NCBI RefSeq assembly: GCF_900091625.1
Contig: NZ_FMIC01000002.1
Coordinates: forward strand, 930,001 to 994,000
Length of the DNA: 64,000 bases
Source of the DNA: Micromonospora peucetia
Lineage (GTDB): Bacteria > Actinomycetota > Actinomycetes > Mycobacteriales > Micromonosporaceae
Direction of reading: 5' to 3'
Shown here: positions 1 through 9,223 of the stretch, piece by piece
Layout of the letters: each line of letters begins with the position of its first letter
Position numbering within the stretch: position 1 is the first letter of the stretch
Notes under the pieces: model-generated
Told to the model about the DNA's origin: nothing
The model's input: only the letters and a program-made list of their open reading frames with translations
Database searches by the model: none
Program-made: the position numbers and the translations under genes

Positions 1-486
1 GTGGTTGACGTCGATGCCGGTGTGGACGACCCGTCGGACGTAGTCGACGTGGCCACGTTCGCTGGCGGGGATGACGGAGATGCCGCCGTACCGGTTCACG
101 ATCGTCAGGTCCGGCCCGGCGGGCAGCAGCACCTCCAGCATCGCGACGCTGCCGGTCACGCCGGTCACCAGCCACGGGGTGTCGTGCTGGTCGTCGAGCG
201 CGTCCGGGTCCGCGCCCGCCTCGACCAGCACCCGGGCGGCCTCGACATGGTCGTTCGCGGCGGCCAGCAGCAGCGGCGTACGCCGTCGGGCGTCGCGGGC
301 CTCGATGTCGGCGCCGGCGGCCAGCGCCTCGCGTACCGTCTTCGGGTCGCCGGCGCTCGCGGCGGCGAGCAGGTCCTGGTCCGCGGATGTGGTCACGGTG
401 GCCTCCGGGGTGGGTGTGGTCTCGTGCCGCGTGCATCCGGCCGTCGCGAGGGTGAGGGCGAGGGCGAGCAGGGCGCGGCGTCTCAC
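1..486 (-). CDS. Ankyrin-repeat lipoprotein (3' end outside window)
   Basis: The reading frame starts at a GTG with a GGAAG ribosome site 11 bases upstream and runs off the left edge of the window. The N terminus is a short lipoprotein signal: two arginines, a Leu/Ala-rich stretch and a lipobox ending in T-A-G-C, with Cys at about residue 18. After a Thr/Pro linker come ankyrin-type repeats, visible as DQDLLAAASAGD, ARRRTPLLLAAANDHVEAAR and ADPDALDDQHDTPW. The protein is therefore predicted to be anchored to the outside of the membrane and to bind other proteins through the ankyrin surface. It is transcribed away from the SARP-type gene. Partner and role are unknown. The lipoprotein and ankyrin calls are read directly from the translation. 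Confidence 0.85.
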   Translation of the reverse strand, partial: MRRRALLALALTLATAGCTRHETTPTPEATVTTSADQDLLAAASAGDPKTVREALAAGADIEARDARRRTPLLLAAANDHVEAARVLVEAGADPDALDDQHDTPWLVTGVTGSVAMLEVLLPAGPDLTIVNRYGGISVIPASERGHVDYVRRVVHTGIDVNH

Positions 487-678
487 AGTCGGATCAGCTT
501 CCGTCAGATGATCTTGACAAGGTCCAGCGTAGTCGCACGGCGGCGCCGAGGCGCCCGGTCTACGCGACACCGTGATGGTCTCCTGACTCACGCCGACCGT
601 CATCCGGGACGCCGCGCATGGTCATGACATCGACCACTACGGTAGGTCGGGACACGACGACGGGAGCGTGAGTCCTGG

Positions 679-3462
679 GTGTTGCGCATCAGCGTGCTCG
701 GTCCGGTGCAGGTGTCCGACGGCGACCGGCCCGTACGGCTGGGGCCGAAGCTGGTGGAGCTGCTCGCGATCCTCCTGGTCGAGGCGGGTTCGGCGGTGCC
801 GGCGTCCCGGGTCGTCGAGCTGATGTGGGGCGCGACGTCACCGGCGGGCGCCCGGGCGACGCTCCGGAGTCACGTGTCCCACCTGCGCCGGGCGCTACGG
901 ACCGGGGGCGAGCCGGTGGTGCGGACGGTCGGATCGGGAAGTGGTGTCGCGTACCGCCTCGACCTGCCGGACGACGCCGTCGACGCGCACCGCTTCGAGC
1001 GTTGGTGCGCGGAGGGCCGCCAGCTCGTCTCGGCCGGCGAGAACGACCTGACCGCGCGGGGCGTGGCGCGGCTCCAGGGCGCGCTGGCACTGTGGCGTGG
1101 CCCGGCCTTCGCCGACGTGGCCGACCGTCCGTTCGTGCGGCCGAGGGTCGCGCGGCTGGAGGCGGTACGCCGGGCGGCGCGACGTGACTGCGCGGAAGGG
1201 CTCGCCGCGCTCGGGCGGTACGCCGAGGCGGTCACCCAGCTCTCCGGGGCCCTCCTCGACGACCCGTACGACGAGGGGGTGCGCCGGTTGCTCGCGCTGG
1301 CGCTCTACGCCGAGCAGCGGGTCGACGAGGCGGCCGAGGTGTGTCGGGAGGGCCTCGTGCTGCTGGGGGAACGGGGGCTCGACGCGCCGGAGTTGCAGGC
1401 CCTCCAGCGGGACATCCTCCGTCGCCGGGTGCCGTCGCCGCGCGGGCCGGCGGAGCACGTGAAGCCGGCCCTGCCGTGCCTGCTGCCGCCCGACCCACCG
1501 CAGTTCGTCGGCCGCGCCGGGGAACTCGCCGCGGCCCGGCGGCTCCTGCTCGCCGCACCGGACGGTTCCCCGACCGTCCTGGTCAGCGGGCTGGCCGGCG
1601 TGGGCAAGACCCTTTTCGCGGCACGCCTGGCTCACAGCGTGCGCGACGACTTCCCGGACGGCCAGTTGTACGTGGACATGCGCGGCTACGACCCGGTGGG
1701 CACGCCGACCGACCCGGGCGAGGCGGTGCGCGGCTTCCTCGACGCGCTCGCCGTGCCGCCCGACCGGGTGCCGGCGACCCTGGAGGCACAGACCGGGCTC
1801 TACCGCAGCCTGCTCGCCGGCCGGCGGATCCTCGTCGTGGTCGACAACGTCCGCGAGGTGGAGCAGGCCCGCCCGCTGCTGCCGGGTGCGGCCGGCTGCG
1901 CCACGGTGGTGGTCAGCCGCAACCAGCTTTCCGGCCTGGTGGTCGCCGAGGGCGCTCGGCCGCTGCGGCTCGACCCGCTCACCACGGGTGAGTCCCGCGA
2001 GCTGCTCGGCCGCCGGGTGGGCATGGCACGGCTGGCCGGCGAGGCGGCGACGGTCGAGCAGATCATCGACGCGTGCGGGCGCCTGCCGCTGGCGTTGGCC
2101 ATCGTGGCGGCCCGCGCGGCGAGCCATCCCGAGTTCGCCCTGGACGCGCTCGCCGGGGAGTTGCGCACGGGTGGTGGCGGCCTCGACGCGTTCGCCGTGG
2201 GCGACACCGACGTCCGGGCGGTCTTCTCGTGGTCGTACCACGCGCTGTCGCCGCCGTCGGCCCGGCTGTTCCGGCTGTTGGCGCTGCACCCCGGCCCGGA
2301 CGTCACGGTCGAGGCCGCGGCCAGCCTCGCCGGGTCGCCCGTCGAGGCGGTACGGGTGGCGGTGCGGGACCTGGCGGCGGCGCACCTGGTCGTCGAGCAC
2401 GTCCCGGGCCGGTACGCGCTGCACGACCTGCTGCGCGCGTACGCCGACGAGCTGACCCCGGCCGGCGACGGTGAGCGGCCCTCGGCGCTGCGCCGGGTGC
2501 TGGACCACTGCCTGCACACGGCGGTGGGTGCCGACCGGCTGCTCTGGCCGCACCGGGATCCGCTGGAACCGCCCGCGGCCGGCGCGGGCGTACGGCCGGA
2601 GGTGTTCGCGGACCGGGAGGCGGCCCTGGGGTGGTTCACCGCCGAGCATCGGGTGCTGCTCGCCGCGCTGGACCGGGCCGAACGCTCCGGCCTGGACGGG
2701 CATGTGTGGCGGCTCGCCTGGGCCTCGGCCAACTTCTTCGCCCGCCGGGGTCACTGGCTGGACTGGGTGCGGGTCGGGGAGTCCTCGGTGGCCGCGGCGC
2801 GGCGGCAGGGCGACCGGGCGGCCGAGGCGGAGGCGTACCGGATTCTGGGCGGCGCCCACGTGCGGTTGCGCGACTTCGACGCGGCGCGGGAGCACTACGG
2901 GCGGGCGCTGGACCTGTTCGGCCGGCTCGGTGACCTCGTGGGGCAGGGGTTCACCTGCCGCAGCCTCGGCTGGCTGTGCGAGCAGCGGGGCGACATCGGC
3001 GACGCGCTGCGGCACGACCTGCGGGCGCTGGAGCTGTTCCGGCGCTCCGGTCACGAGCGGGGGGTGGCCAACACGCACAACTCGGTGGGCTGGTGCCACG
3101 CGCTGCTCGGCGACCACAGGCAGGCGATCGAGCACTGCCGTCGCTCGCTGGCGCTGCTGGACCGTCTCGACGATCCGGTCGGCATGGCGGGGGCCCTGGA
3201 CAGCCTCGGGTACACCTACCGCCAGGTCGACCTCCGCGAGGCGCTGGCCTGTTACCAGCGGGCCCTCGGGCTCTACCGGGGGCTCGGCGACCGGATGAAC
3301 GAGGCGGTCACCCTGCGCAACCTGGGCGAGGCCCAGCACGGTGGGGGCGACCTCGGCGCCGCCCGGGAGTCGTGGCGGCAGGCGCTGGACATCTTCACCG
3401 GCCTCGACCATCCGGACGCCGAGCAGGTCCGCGCGCTGCTGGAGGAGACGGCCGCGCCGTGA
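679..3462 (+). CDS. AfsR/SARP-family transcriptional regulator with NB-ARC and TPR domains
   Basis: This 927-residue protein has the full AfsR-type layout. An OmpR-like winged helix occupies about residues 5-100, a BTAD domain about 105-245, an NB-ARC type ATPase about 275-560 with Walker A GLAGVGKT near residue 305, and tetratricopeptide repeats from about 690 to the end. Proteins of this class activate secondary-metabolite or developmental promoters, with the ATPase and TPR parts sensing a signal. The GTG start gives the expected family start (MLRISVLGPVQV). No biosynthetic cluster follows: the next gene is convergent and encodes a secreted phospholipase-D-like protein, so this looks like a pleiotropic rather than a cluster-bound regulator. 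The target is unknown. Confidence 0.9.
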   Translation: MLRISVLGPVQVSDGDRPVRLGPKLVELLAILLVEAGSAVPASRVVELMWGATSPAGARATLRSHVSHLRRALRTGGEPVVRTVGSGSGVAYRLDLPDDAVDAHRFERWCAEGRQLVSAGENDLTARGVARLQGALALWRGPAFADVADRPFVRPRVARLEAVRRAARRDCAEGLAALGRYAEAVTQLSGALLDDPYDEGVRRLLALALYAEQRVDEAAEVCREGLVLLGERGLDAPELQALQRDILRRRVPSPRGPAEHVKPALPCLLPPDPPQFVGRAGELAAARRLLLAAPDGSPTVLVSGLAGVGKTLFAARLAHSVRDDFPDGQLYVDMRGYDPVGTPTDPGEAVRGFLDALAVPPDRVPATLEAQTGLYRSLLAGRRILVVVDNVREVEQARPLLPGAAGCATVVVSRNQLSGLVVAEGARPLRLDPLTTGESRELLGRRVGMARLAGEAATVEQIIDACGRLPLALAIVAARAASHPEFALDALAGELRTGGGGLDAFAVGDTDVRAVFSWSYHALSPPSARLFRLLALHPGPDVTVEAAASLAGSPVEAVRVAVRDLAAAHLVVEHVPGRYALHDLLRAYADELTPAGDGERPSALRRVLDHCLHTAVGADRLLWPHRDPLEPPAAGAGVRPEVFADREAALGWFTAEHRVLLAALDRAERSGLDGHVWRLAWASANFFARRGHWLDWVRVGESSVAAARRQGDRAAEAEAYRILGGAHVRLRDFDAAREHYGRALDLFGRLGDLVGQGFTCRSLGWLCEQRGDIGDALRHDLRALELFRRSGHERGVANTHNSVGWCHALLGDHRQAIEHCRRSLALLDRLDDPVGMAGALDSLGYTYRQVDLREALACYQRALGLYRGLGDRMNEAVTLRNLGEAQHGGGDLGAARESWRQALDIFTGLDHPDAEQVRALLEETAAP

Positions 3463-3465
3463 GCC

Positions 3466-3497
3466 CCGGGGGCTGGCCCGGTCGGGCCAGCCCCCGG
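3466..3497. terminator. Bidirectional stem-loop between convergent genes
   Basis: A perfect 14-bp stem (3466-3479 with 3484-3497) with a 4-base loop lies directly after the SARP stop codon and before the stop codon of the convergent phospholipase-D-like gene. There is no long T run, as is usual in high-GC actinomycetes. Confidence 0.75.
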
Positions 3498-3509
3498 ATC
3501 GCGAGGTGC

Positions 3510-4853
3510 TCAGCCGGCGTCCTCGCCGTCGATGGTGGATCCGGCGTTGGCCGGCGGCTGGTAGGGCAGGCAGGTGCTGTGGTGCTGCTCGAAGCGCTGT
3601 TGGAACGGCGCGGCGAGCGGGTGGTTGCGCAGCGCCAGGATGTTCTCGTCGTTCTGCCGCAGCGCCCGGTAGGTGAGGTTGTGGCTGCCCGTGTAGAGCG
3701 TCGACTGACCGCCCCGACGGATGATCATGAACTTCTCGTGCATCGGGATGCCACCGGCGTCGGTGTAGCCGCACAGGTGGACCGGCATCGCACGGGCGAG
3801 ATCCACCAGCGCCTTCATCGGCGGTCCGGCGTCGTGCGGCCGGCCCGAGGTGGCGCCGGTGACGATCCGGACCTGGCAGCCCCGGCTCCGCGCGGCCTTC
3901 AGCTCCTTCACCACGGCCGCCCGCTGGATCCGGAAGTTCGCCAGGTCGATGCGGGTCCCTCCGGAGCAGTTGGTCGACTTCAACAGGCTGACGATCGGGT
4001 CGTTGCTCGCGCTGCCCGGCGTCCGCCCGGCGGCTTCCCGGCGGGGGAAGGTGTAGACGCGGTGCGTACCCACCGTCGTGGTCCGGCCGTAGTTGGGGCT
4101 GGTCCGGCCGGAACTGCCGTACCGCATGAGGTCGTTGAAGTAGCCGAGGTAGGTGTTGTACAGGCCGGCGTGGCTGATGGTCAGGGCGTTCTCGTAGGCC
4201 CGGTAGTGGTCGAGGTTCGCCGAGGAGACGTAGAGGACGTTGCGCGCCGTTCCACCGCCCGCCAGTCGCACGCTGGAGATGGTCATGAACTTGTCGTGCA
4301 GCAGCGGCGGGTTGTTCAGCGGCGCCGCACCCGTACGGGTGCTCACGCAGCCACGGGTGGACTGCCCGTCGGAGCGCCGCTCGCCGCACGTCACGAGCCG
4401 GACGTTGGGGATCGACTTGAGCGCCGTGTGGTGGGCGGTCCCGACCTGGCTGCCGTTGATGACGATCCGCACCCGTACGCCCCGGGCGGCGGCACCGCGC
4501 AGGGCGTCGACGATCTCCTGCCGGTTGAAGAAGTAGAGGGTGAGGGAGAGCGTCGCCCCAGCCGGGGCGGCGTTGATGAGCCGGCTGACGTGACCGACGA
4601 GTCCGCCGTGCATGTCGCTGTCGGTCTTCTGGTTGAACCAGGCGTAGTTCCGCACCTCCGAGGCGGCGATGGGGACCGCCGCCGCGGCGGCTGCCGGAAC
4701 CTCCCTGGTGGGGTTGGCCGCGCTGGCCGGGGCGATCGGCAGGGACAGCGCCGTCGTCGCGACGACCGCCATGGCGAGGCCGCGTAGCCCCGCACTTCTG
4801 GTCATCCGCCGCGCATCTCCCCGGCCTGACTCGCCGGCGACTTCGATGTTCAT
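3510..4853 (-). CDS. Secreted phospholipase-D-family protein
   Basis: Two HxK motifs are present: H186-D-K188-F in LLHDKFMTI and H372-E-K374-F in MHEKFMII, the second followed by GSHNL. This is the twin-HKD arrangement of the phospholipase D superfamily, which includes phosphodiesterases acting on phospholipids or nucleic acids through a phosphohistidine intermediate. The N terminus carries a Sec signal peptide ending in APASA, so the enzyme is exported. The start is the ATG at 4853 because GGGGAGGAAT lies just upstream; the frame is open further upstream but lacks a better site. The HxK motifs have Phe after the Lys and lack the canonical downstream Asp spacing, so catalytic competence and substrate (lipid or DNA) are uncertain. 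The gene is divergent from the membrane-anchored nuclease-like gene. Confidence 0.85.
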   Translation of the reverse strand: MNIEVAGESGRGDARRMTRSAGLRGLAMAVVATTALSLPIAPASAANPTREVPAAAAAAVPIAASEVRNYAWFNQKTDSDMHGGLVGHVSRLINAAPAGATLSLTLYFFNRQEIVDALRGAAARGVRVRIVINGSQVGTAHHTALKSIPNVRLVTCGERRSDGQSTRGCVSTRTGAAPLNNPPLLHDKFMTISSVRLAGGGTARNVLYVSSANLDHYRAYENALTISHAGLYNTYLGYFNDLMRYGSSGRTSPNYGRTTTVGTHRVYTFPRREAAGRTPGSASNDPIVSLLKSTNCSGGTRIDLANFRIQRAAVVKELKAARSRGCQVRIVTGATSGRPHDAGPPMKALVDLARAMPVHLCGYTDAGGIPMHEKFMIIRRGGQSTLYTGSHNLTYRALRQNDENILALRNHPLAAPFQQRFEQHHSTCLPYQPPANAGSTIDGEDAG

Positions 4854-5192
4854 GATCTTGATTCCTCCCCGTTCTCCTGTCCAGCGGCTGGCCCCCGTCT
4901 GTGGTGGCGCCGGTGCCGGTGTCCCAGTTGGAGGAACGCCGCCCGGGCCCCCACGGTCCGGCCGCTGGACGGTGGGTCGGGACAGGTGCGTTGCGGCGCA
5001 TCCGTCCCGCGTTGCCGTCAACGATCGCGGTGCGGCGTGGAAGCACAGTGGAAGAAGCGTGGAAGCGGGGAAGCGGGGAAGCGGGGAAGCGTCGACCGAC
5101 GCCCCGCACCGGCGCCGTCCGGGCCTGCGCCTCCTTGCACCGAGGACATAGGATCCTCACCGACGGTGCCGGTCACCTCACGGGGAGACATC
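4854..5192. other. Divergent intergenic region, 339 bases
   Basis: This is the shared upstream region of the secreted phospholipase-D-like gene and the nuclease-like membrane gene. I see the two ribosome sites at its ends and a short tandem repeat at 5057-5088. No convincing -35/-10 pair, RNA gene or extra coding region was found, although the frame of the rightward gene stays open through it. Confidence 0.5.
5057..5088 (+). repeat. Tandem 8-bp repeat GCGGGGAA
   Basis: Three exact copies of GCGGGGAA (5065-5088) follow one variant GCGTGGAA (5057-5064). The array sits about 105 bases before the start codon of the nuclease-like gene and could change length by slippage. Confidence 0.8.
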
Positions 5193-7220
5193 ATGGTCCA
5201 GGGCGCAGCGGCCGACGACGCGCAGCCAGAGCAGCAACCGGGGCACCTTCCGCACGCACCGGCGTTCCCGCCGCCACCTGCGCAGACCGGCCCACCACCG
5301 GGTCCGCCGCTGCCGCCCCACCACGCCGCGCCGCCTGTGCCACCGCAGCCCTGGCAGGGGTCCGGGCCGGGGCAGCCGTGGGTGGGCGCGCCGCTGCGCG
5401 CCACCACACCCCCGCCGTACCCGGGTTTCCCTGCCCAGCCCCCGCCGCACCCGGGCTTCCCGCCACCGCCACCGCCGCGTCGCAGCCACACCGCGCTCTT
5501 CGTCGGCCTCGGTGGCGGTGCCTTCGCGCTGCTGCTGGTCTGCGCGCTGCTCGGCGTCTTCCTGGTCCACACCGTCGGCGACGAGCCCGACACGCCGCCC
5601 CTCGACCCGCACGTCGCACGGCAGGTGGCCGCGGCCAACGACCTGGCCGCCGCGGCGGTGACGGTGTCGGGCGTGCCCGGCGCGCGCTACACCGGCTGGT
5701 TCACCGGCGACGGCGGTGACCGGATCACCCTCGACGCCCAGGTCACCACCGAGGGCTCGACGCTGGCGCGGCTCGACGTGAACGGTCAGCGGATCCAGGC
5801 ACTGGACACCGGGGAACGCACCTTCGTCAGGGCCGCCGCCGCCTACTGGCGGGGCATGGGCGTGCGGGCCGACGTCGTCAAGGAGTACGGCCGGCAGTGG
5901 GTGCAGGTCGCCGACGACCACTTCGGCTTCGACCTCGGCGACTCGTTGGCACCGTCGACCCTGGCCGAGGTGCTGGCCGGCGACGGCACCACCGACCTGC
6001 CGGTCCCCGGCCCGACCACGACGATCGACGGTGTGCCGGTGCAGGTCGTCGACGTGGGCGGGCTGGAGATCCACGTGACCACCACCGAGCCGAGGCAGGT
6101 CGTCCGGGTGGCGGCCCGGGCGGACACCGGCCCGCAGGTCACCGGCACCCGCAACGACCACCGGTCGGGCCGCGTACGGCTGATCACCCGGGGCACGCAG
6201 GCCGACGACGAGTTCGAGTTGAACTTCGGGCGACTCACCCCGGAGGAGACCGAGGAGTTCTTCCGCACCCTGACCGCCCGCGTCCAGGAGCTGCGCAACG
6301 CGGTCGACTCCCAGGTCAGCTTCACACTCAACGGCGCGATCACGCTCTCCCCCTGCACGGTCAACGGGTGCCGGGCCAACGTGACCCTGTCGAACCGGGT
6401 GACGTCGACCTCGCCCTACCTGTCGGTCGACAGACCGGTCACCGCGTCCATCACCACCTCGATGACGCTGGACGGCCGCCCGGTCGCCACCTGCACCACG
6501 ACGAAGAGCATGCGGCCCAACGGCAGCGTCACCACTTCCTGTTTCGCCCGCTACCGCATCCCGCCGTCACGCAACCCCAAAGTCCACACGGTCCGCGCGC
6601 AGGCCTCGACGGTCGCCCGGGCGGTCGTCCAGGCCGACATCAAGGCGCTCGCCGACGACCTGGCCAGGGAACTCATCCGCAACCGGCGGCTTCGGGCCAC
6701 ACCCACGCCCGCTCCGGCCGGCACGGCGCCGAACGCCCCGACAGCCACCGCCAGGCCCCAGGCCACCCGCAGCGCGATGGTCTTCCCCACCGCGACCTCG
6801 CCCAGCCTGACGCCCGCCCAGCAGCAGGCGAAGGCCCGGGTGGAGCAGCTCGCGAAACAGGCCTGCCGGGAGGTCGCCCGGCAGCCCCACCACACGGCCG
6901 CCACGTGGGGTACGGCCGTGCACAGCCGGCTCGCCGAGCTGATCGAGGCCGAGGGCGGCAACCTGCACAGCGAGGTCTCCTACCTGCGGGGCCGCCTCGC
7001 GCCGATGCGCTACAACCCCTACTTCGGGCGCAAGGTCTGGCCCGCCGGCAGTGCGCGTGCCGACGTCGTGGTGGGCGCCGACCCGCTGAAGCCCGAGTTC
7101 TTCCTCGATCTCAAGACGGGCGATGAGGGACTCAAACAGGACTGGTACGACAAGCTTCACCGCAACCTGCCGGCGCAGTACCGCAACAGGCAGCTACCGG
7201 TGTTCGAGGTACGGTGCTGA
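5193..7220 (+). CDS. Membrane-anchored protein with C-terminal PD-(D/E)XK nuclease-like domain
   Basis: The ATG at 5193 has CGGGGAGA just upstream. The 675-residue product begins with about 95 Pro-rich residues, presumably cytoplasmic, followed by one hydrophobic segment (TALFVGLGGGAFALLLVCAL) and a long outer part. The first outer domain (about 135-350) resembles the LppX/LprG-type lipoprotein fold by its pattern of GS.LARLDVNGQ.I..LDTGERTFVR; this is inference. After a second Cys-containing beta-rich region and a Pro/Ala/Thr linker, the last 120 residues carry the PD-(D/E)XK pattern: GTAVHSRLAE with E582, R-A-D624-V-V-V, and F-F-L-D639-L-K641-T-G. This fold is typical of restriction-type nucleases and of many polymorphic toxin tips. 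The partner gene begins 3 bases after the stop. DNase activity is unproven. Confidence 0.75.
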   Translation: MVQGAAADDAQPEQQPGHLPHAPAFPPPPAQTGPPPGPPLPPHHAAPPVPPQPWQGSGPGQPWVGAPLRATTPPPYPGFPAQPPPHPGFPPPPPPRRSHTALFVGLGGGAFALLLVCALLGVFLVHTVGDEPDTPPLDPHVARQVAAANDLAAAAVTVSGVPGARYTGWFTGDGGDRITLDAQVTTEGSTLARLDVNGQRIQALDTGERTFVRAAAAYWRGMGVRADVVKEYGRQWVQVADDHFGFDLGDSLAPSTLAEVLAGDGTTDLPVPGPTTTIDGVPVQVVDVGGLEIHVTTTEPRQVVRVAARADTGPQVTGTRNDHRSGRVRLITRGTQADDEFELNFGRLTPEETEEFFRTLTARVQELRNAVDSQVSFTLNGAITLSPCTVNGCRANVTLSNRVTSTSPYLSVDRPVTASITTSMTLDGRPVATCTTTKSMRPNGSVTTSCFARYRIPPSRNPKVHTVRAQASTVARAVVQADIKALADDLARELIRNRRLRATPTPAPAGTAPNAPTATARPQATRSAMVFPTATSPSLTPAQQQAKARVEQLAKQACREVARQPHHTAATWGTAVHSRLAELIEAEGGNLHSEVSYLRGRLAPMRYNPYFGRKVWPAGSARADVVVGADPLKPEFFLDLKTGDEGLKQDWYDKLHRNLPAQYRNRQLPVFEVRC

Positions 7221-7223
7221 CCG

Positions 7224-7904
7224 ATGGACACGCAGGTGTGGATCGAGACGCTGCGGCGCCACGTGATCCCGGCACTGGGCGACGGGTGGGAGCTGGCCGG
7301 CGACTCGCTCGTCCGCGTACCGGTCGGCTGGACGGCCGCGCGGGTCGTGCCGCAGCCCTCGGCGCACGGGCCGGCGTTCTTCCTGCACGCGCAGGTGCAG
7401 CTGCTGGCCGAGCCAGAGCCGGAGAGTTACACCTGTGGGTTCCGGCTGGGCCGCTGGGAGGCGCCAGGCACGCTGGCCGGCTACGGGCCGATCGCCACGC
7501 AGGTGGTGGACACGATCGTCTCGCGCGCCGTGCCGTTCTTCGACCGGTACGGGACGCTCGACGGTTACCTGTCGCACCTGCGGGAACGGTTGGCCGACCT
7601 CGACCCGGGGCAGGAGTGGATCGACGTCCTGCTCGACGAGGAGCTGGCGTACACCAGTCTGCTGCTGGGTGACCTGCCGGCCGCCGAGGTGGCCGCCGGG
7701 TACGCCGAGCGGGCCGCCGAGCAGAACCGTCATGACCCGCAGCCCCTGGACTGGGTCGAGGAGGCCGCCGGGCGGGTGGCCACGGTGATCGCGGCGGCGC
7801 GCCGCGACCCCGACGAGGCACGGGAGATCCTCGCCGGTCACGCCCGGGCGAACGCCGGGGAACTGTGGCTGACCGGCGCGGCGACGCCGGATCTGAGCCG
7901 GTAG
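7224..7904 (+). CDS. Partner of the nuclease-like membrane protein; function unknown
   Basis: This 226-residue soluble, acidic protein starts 3 bases after the upstream stop codon, so the two genes are almost certainly co-translated. There is no signal peptide or membrane segment. The N-terminal part (WIETLRRHVIPALGDGWELAGDSLVRVP) resembles small alpha/beta proteins often found beside toxin genes; the C-terminal half is helical and Ala/Glu-rich. I do not recognise a named family. The position, directly after a protein ending in a nuclease-like domain, suggests an immunity or chaperone role, but this is inference from context only. Confidence 0.7.
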   Translation: MDTQVWIETLRRHVIPALGDGWELAGDSLVRVPVGWTAARVVPQPSAHGPAFFLHAQVQLLAEPEPESYTCGFRLGRWEAPGTLAGYGPIATQVVDTIVSRAVPFFDRYGTLDGYLSHLRERLADLDPGQEWIDVLLDEELAYTSLLLGDLPAAEVAAGYAERAAEQNRHDPQPLDWVEEAAGRVATVIAAARRDPDEAREILAGHARANAGELWLTGAATPDLSR

Positions 7905-7957
7905 CCACGCCACCTCTACCACCGGGCCTGACCCGCCGGACCGGGCTGCGACGGCGG

Positions 7958-9190
7958 TCAGGGCCGGCGGGTGCGGGCCAGGGTGCCGACGACGGCGAGG
8001 GACGCGACCGCCGCCCCGGCGACCACCACGGCCATCGGGACGGCGCTGCCCTCGCCGCCCAGCCCGACCAGCGGCGCGGCCATCGCACCCACCAGCGACT
8101 GGATCGTGCCGAGCAGGGCGGCGGCCGTACCGGCGTGGGCGGGATGCCGGTCCAGGGCGAGCGCGGTGCCGTTCGGCATCACCATGCCGAGCGACCCGAC
8201 GAAGACGAACAACGCCACCGCCACCAGTGGCAGGCTGCCGAGCAGCGCGCCCGCGAGCAGGGCGGCGGCGGCCAGCACCCCGACACCCAGCGGCCACAAC
8301 AGCAGTTGGCGGGGCTCGAAGCGGTCCAGCAGGCGGGCGTTGAGCTGGCCGGCGGCGACCAGGGCGAGCGCGTTGACGCCGAAGATGAGGCTGAACGCGC
8401 CGGCCGAGACACCGAAGACGTCCTGGAAGACGAAGGACGACCCGGAGATGTAGGCGAACAGCGCGGCGAAGGCGAGGCCCTGCGCCAACGCGTACCCCAG
8501 GAAGATCCGGTCGGTGAGGAGCAAGCGGCCGGCGGCGGCCGTGGCGGAGAGGCCGCCGGTGCTGCGCCGCGAGGCGGGCAGCGTCTCCGGCAGCCGCCAC
8601 GCGACGGCGGCGGCGAGCAGCGCGCCGATCACCGCGAGGGCGACGAAGACGGCACGCCAGTCGCCGAAGCGCAGCACCAGGCTGCCGAAGGCGGGCGCGA
8701 CCATCGGGGCGATGCCGAAGACCAGGGTGAGCCGGGAGAAGTACTTCGCGGCCTCCCGGCCGGCGTATAGGTCGCGGACGACGGCGCGGGCGACGACCAC
8801 GCCCATGCCGCCGGCGAAGCCCTGCGCGAGCCGCGCGGCGGCCAGGGTCTCGGCCGACGGCACGGCCGCGCAGAGCAACGACAACAGGGTGTACGCGCAC
8901 ACGCCCACCAGCACGGGCCGGCGCCGCCCGAAGCGGTCGCTGAGCGGGCCGGTGACGAACTGGCCGAGGGCCATGCCGATGAGGCAGGTGGTCAGCGAGA
9001 GCTGGATCTGCGCCTGGCTGGCGGACAGGTCACGGGTCATCTCCGGGAACGCCGGCAGGTAGGTGTCCAGGGAGAGCGGCCCGAACGCGGTGAGCGTGCC
9101 GAGCAGCGCCAGCAGCACGATGGCGGCCCGCCCGGTGGGCGCGGCGACGCGCTCGTCCGCTTGCACGGGCGGCGCGGTGGCGTGCGGCAT
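7958..9190 (-). CDS. Bcr/CflA-type MFS multidrug efflux transporter
   Basis: This 410-residue, 12-helix major facilitator has the family signature PLSLDTYLPAFPEM in helix 1 and motif A as GPLSDRFGRRRPVL after helix 2. These are hallmarks of the Bcr/CflA drug:proton antiporters, which export bicyclomycin, chloramphenicol and similar compounds. It is divergent from a MarR regulator with a strong palindrome in the 79-base gap, so it is probably repressed by that protein and induced by its ligand. The real substrate cannot be read from sequence. The start at 9190 follows a weak AGGGG ribosome site. Confidence 0.9.
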   Translation of the reverse strand: MPHATAPPVQADERVAAPTGRAAIVLLALLGTLTAFGPLSLDTYLPAFPEMTRDLSASQAQIQLSLTTCLIGMALGQFVTGPLSDRFGRRRPVLVGVCAYTLLSLLCAAVPSAETLAAARLAQGFAGGMGVVVARAVVRDLYAGREAAKYFSRLTLVFGIAPMVAPAFGSLVLRFGDWRAVFVALAVIGALLAAAVAWRLPETLPASRRSTGGLSATAAAGRLLLTDRIFLGYALAQGLAFAALFAYISGSSFVFQDVFGVSAGAFSLIFGVNALALVAAGQLNARLLDRFEPRQLLLWPLGVGVLAAAALLAGALLGSLPLVAVALFVFVGSLGMVMPNGTALALDRHPAHAGTAAALLGTIQSLVGAMAAPLVGLGGEGSAVPMAVVVAGAAVASLAVVGTLARTRRP

Positions 9191-9223
9191 GGTGGTCCCC
9201 TCACTGACGGCTCGGCCCGGTTA

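Noticed and set aside
895..5160. A 1421-codon open frame on the minus strand opposite the SARP gene and phospholipase gene
   Set aside because: It is a by-product of high GC. The protein is Arg/Pro/His-rich without domains, and lies across two well-supported genes.
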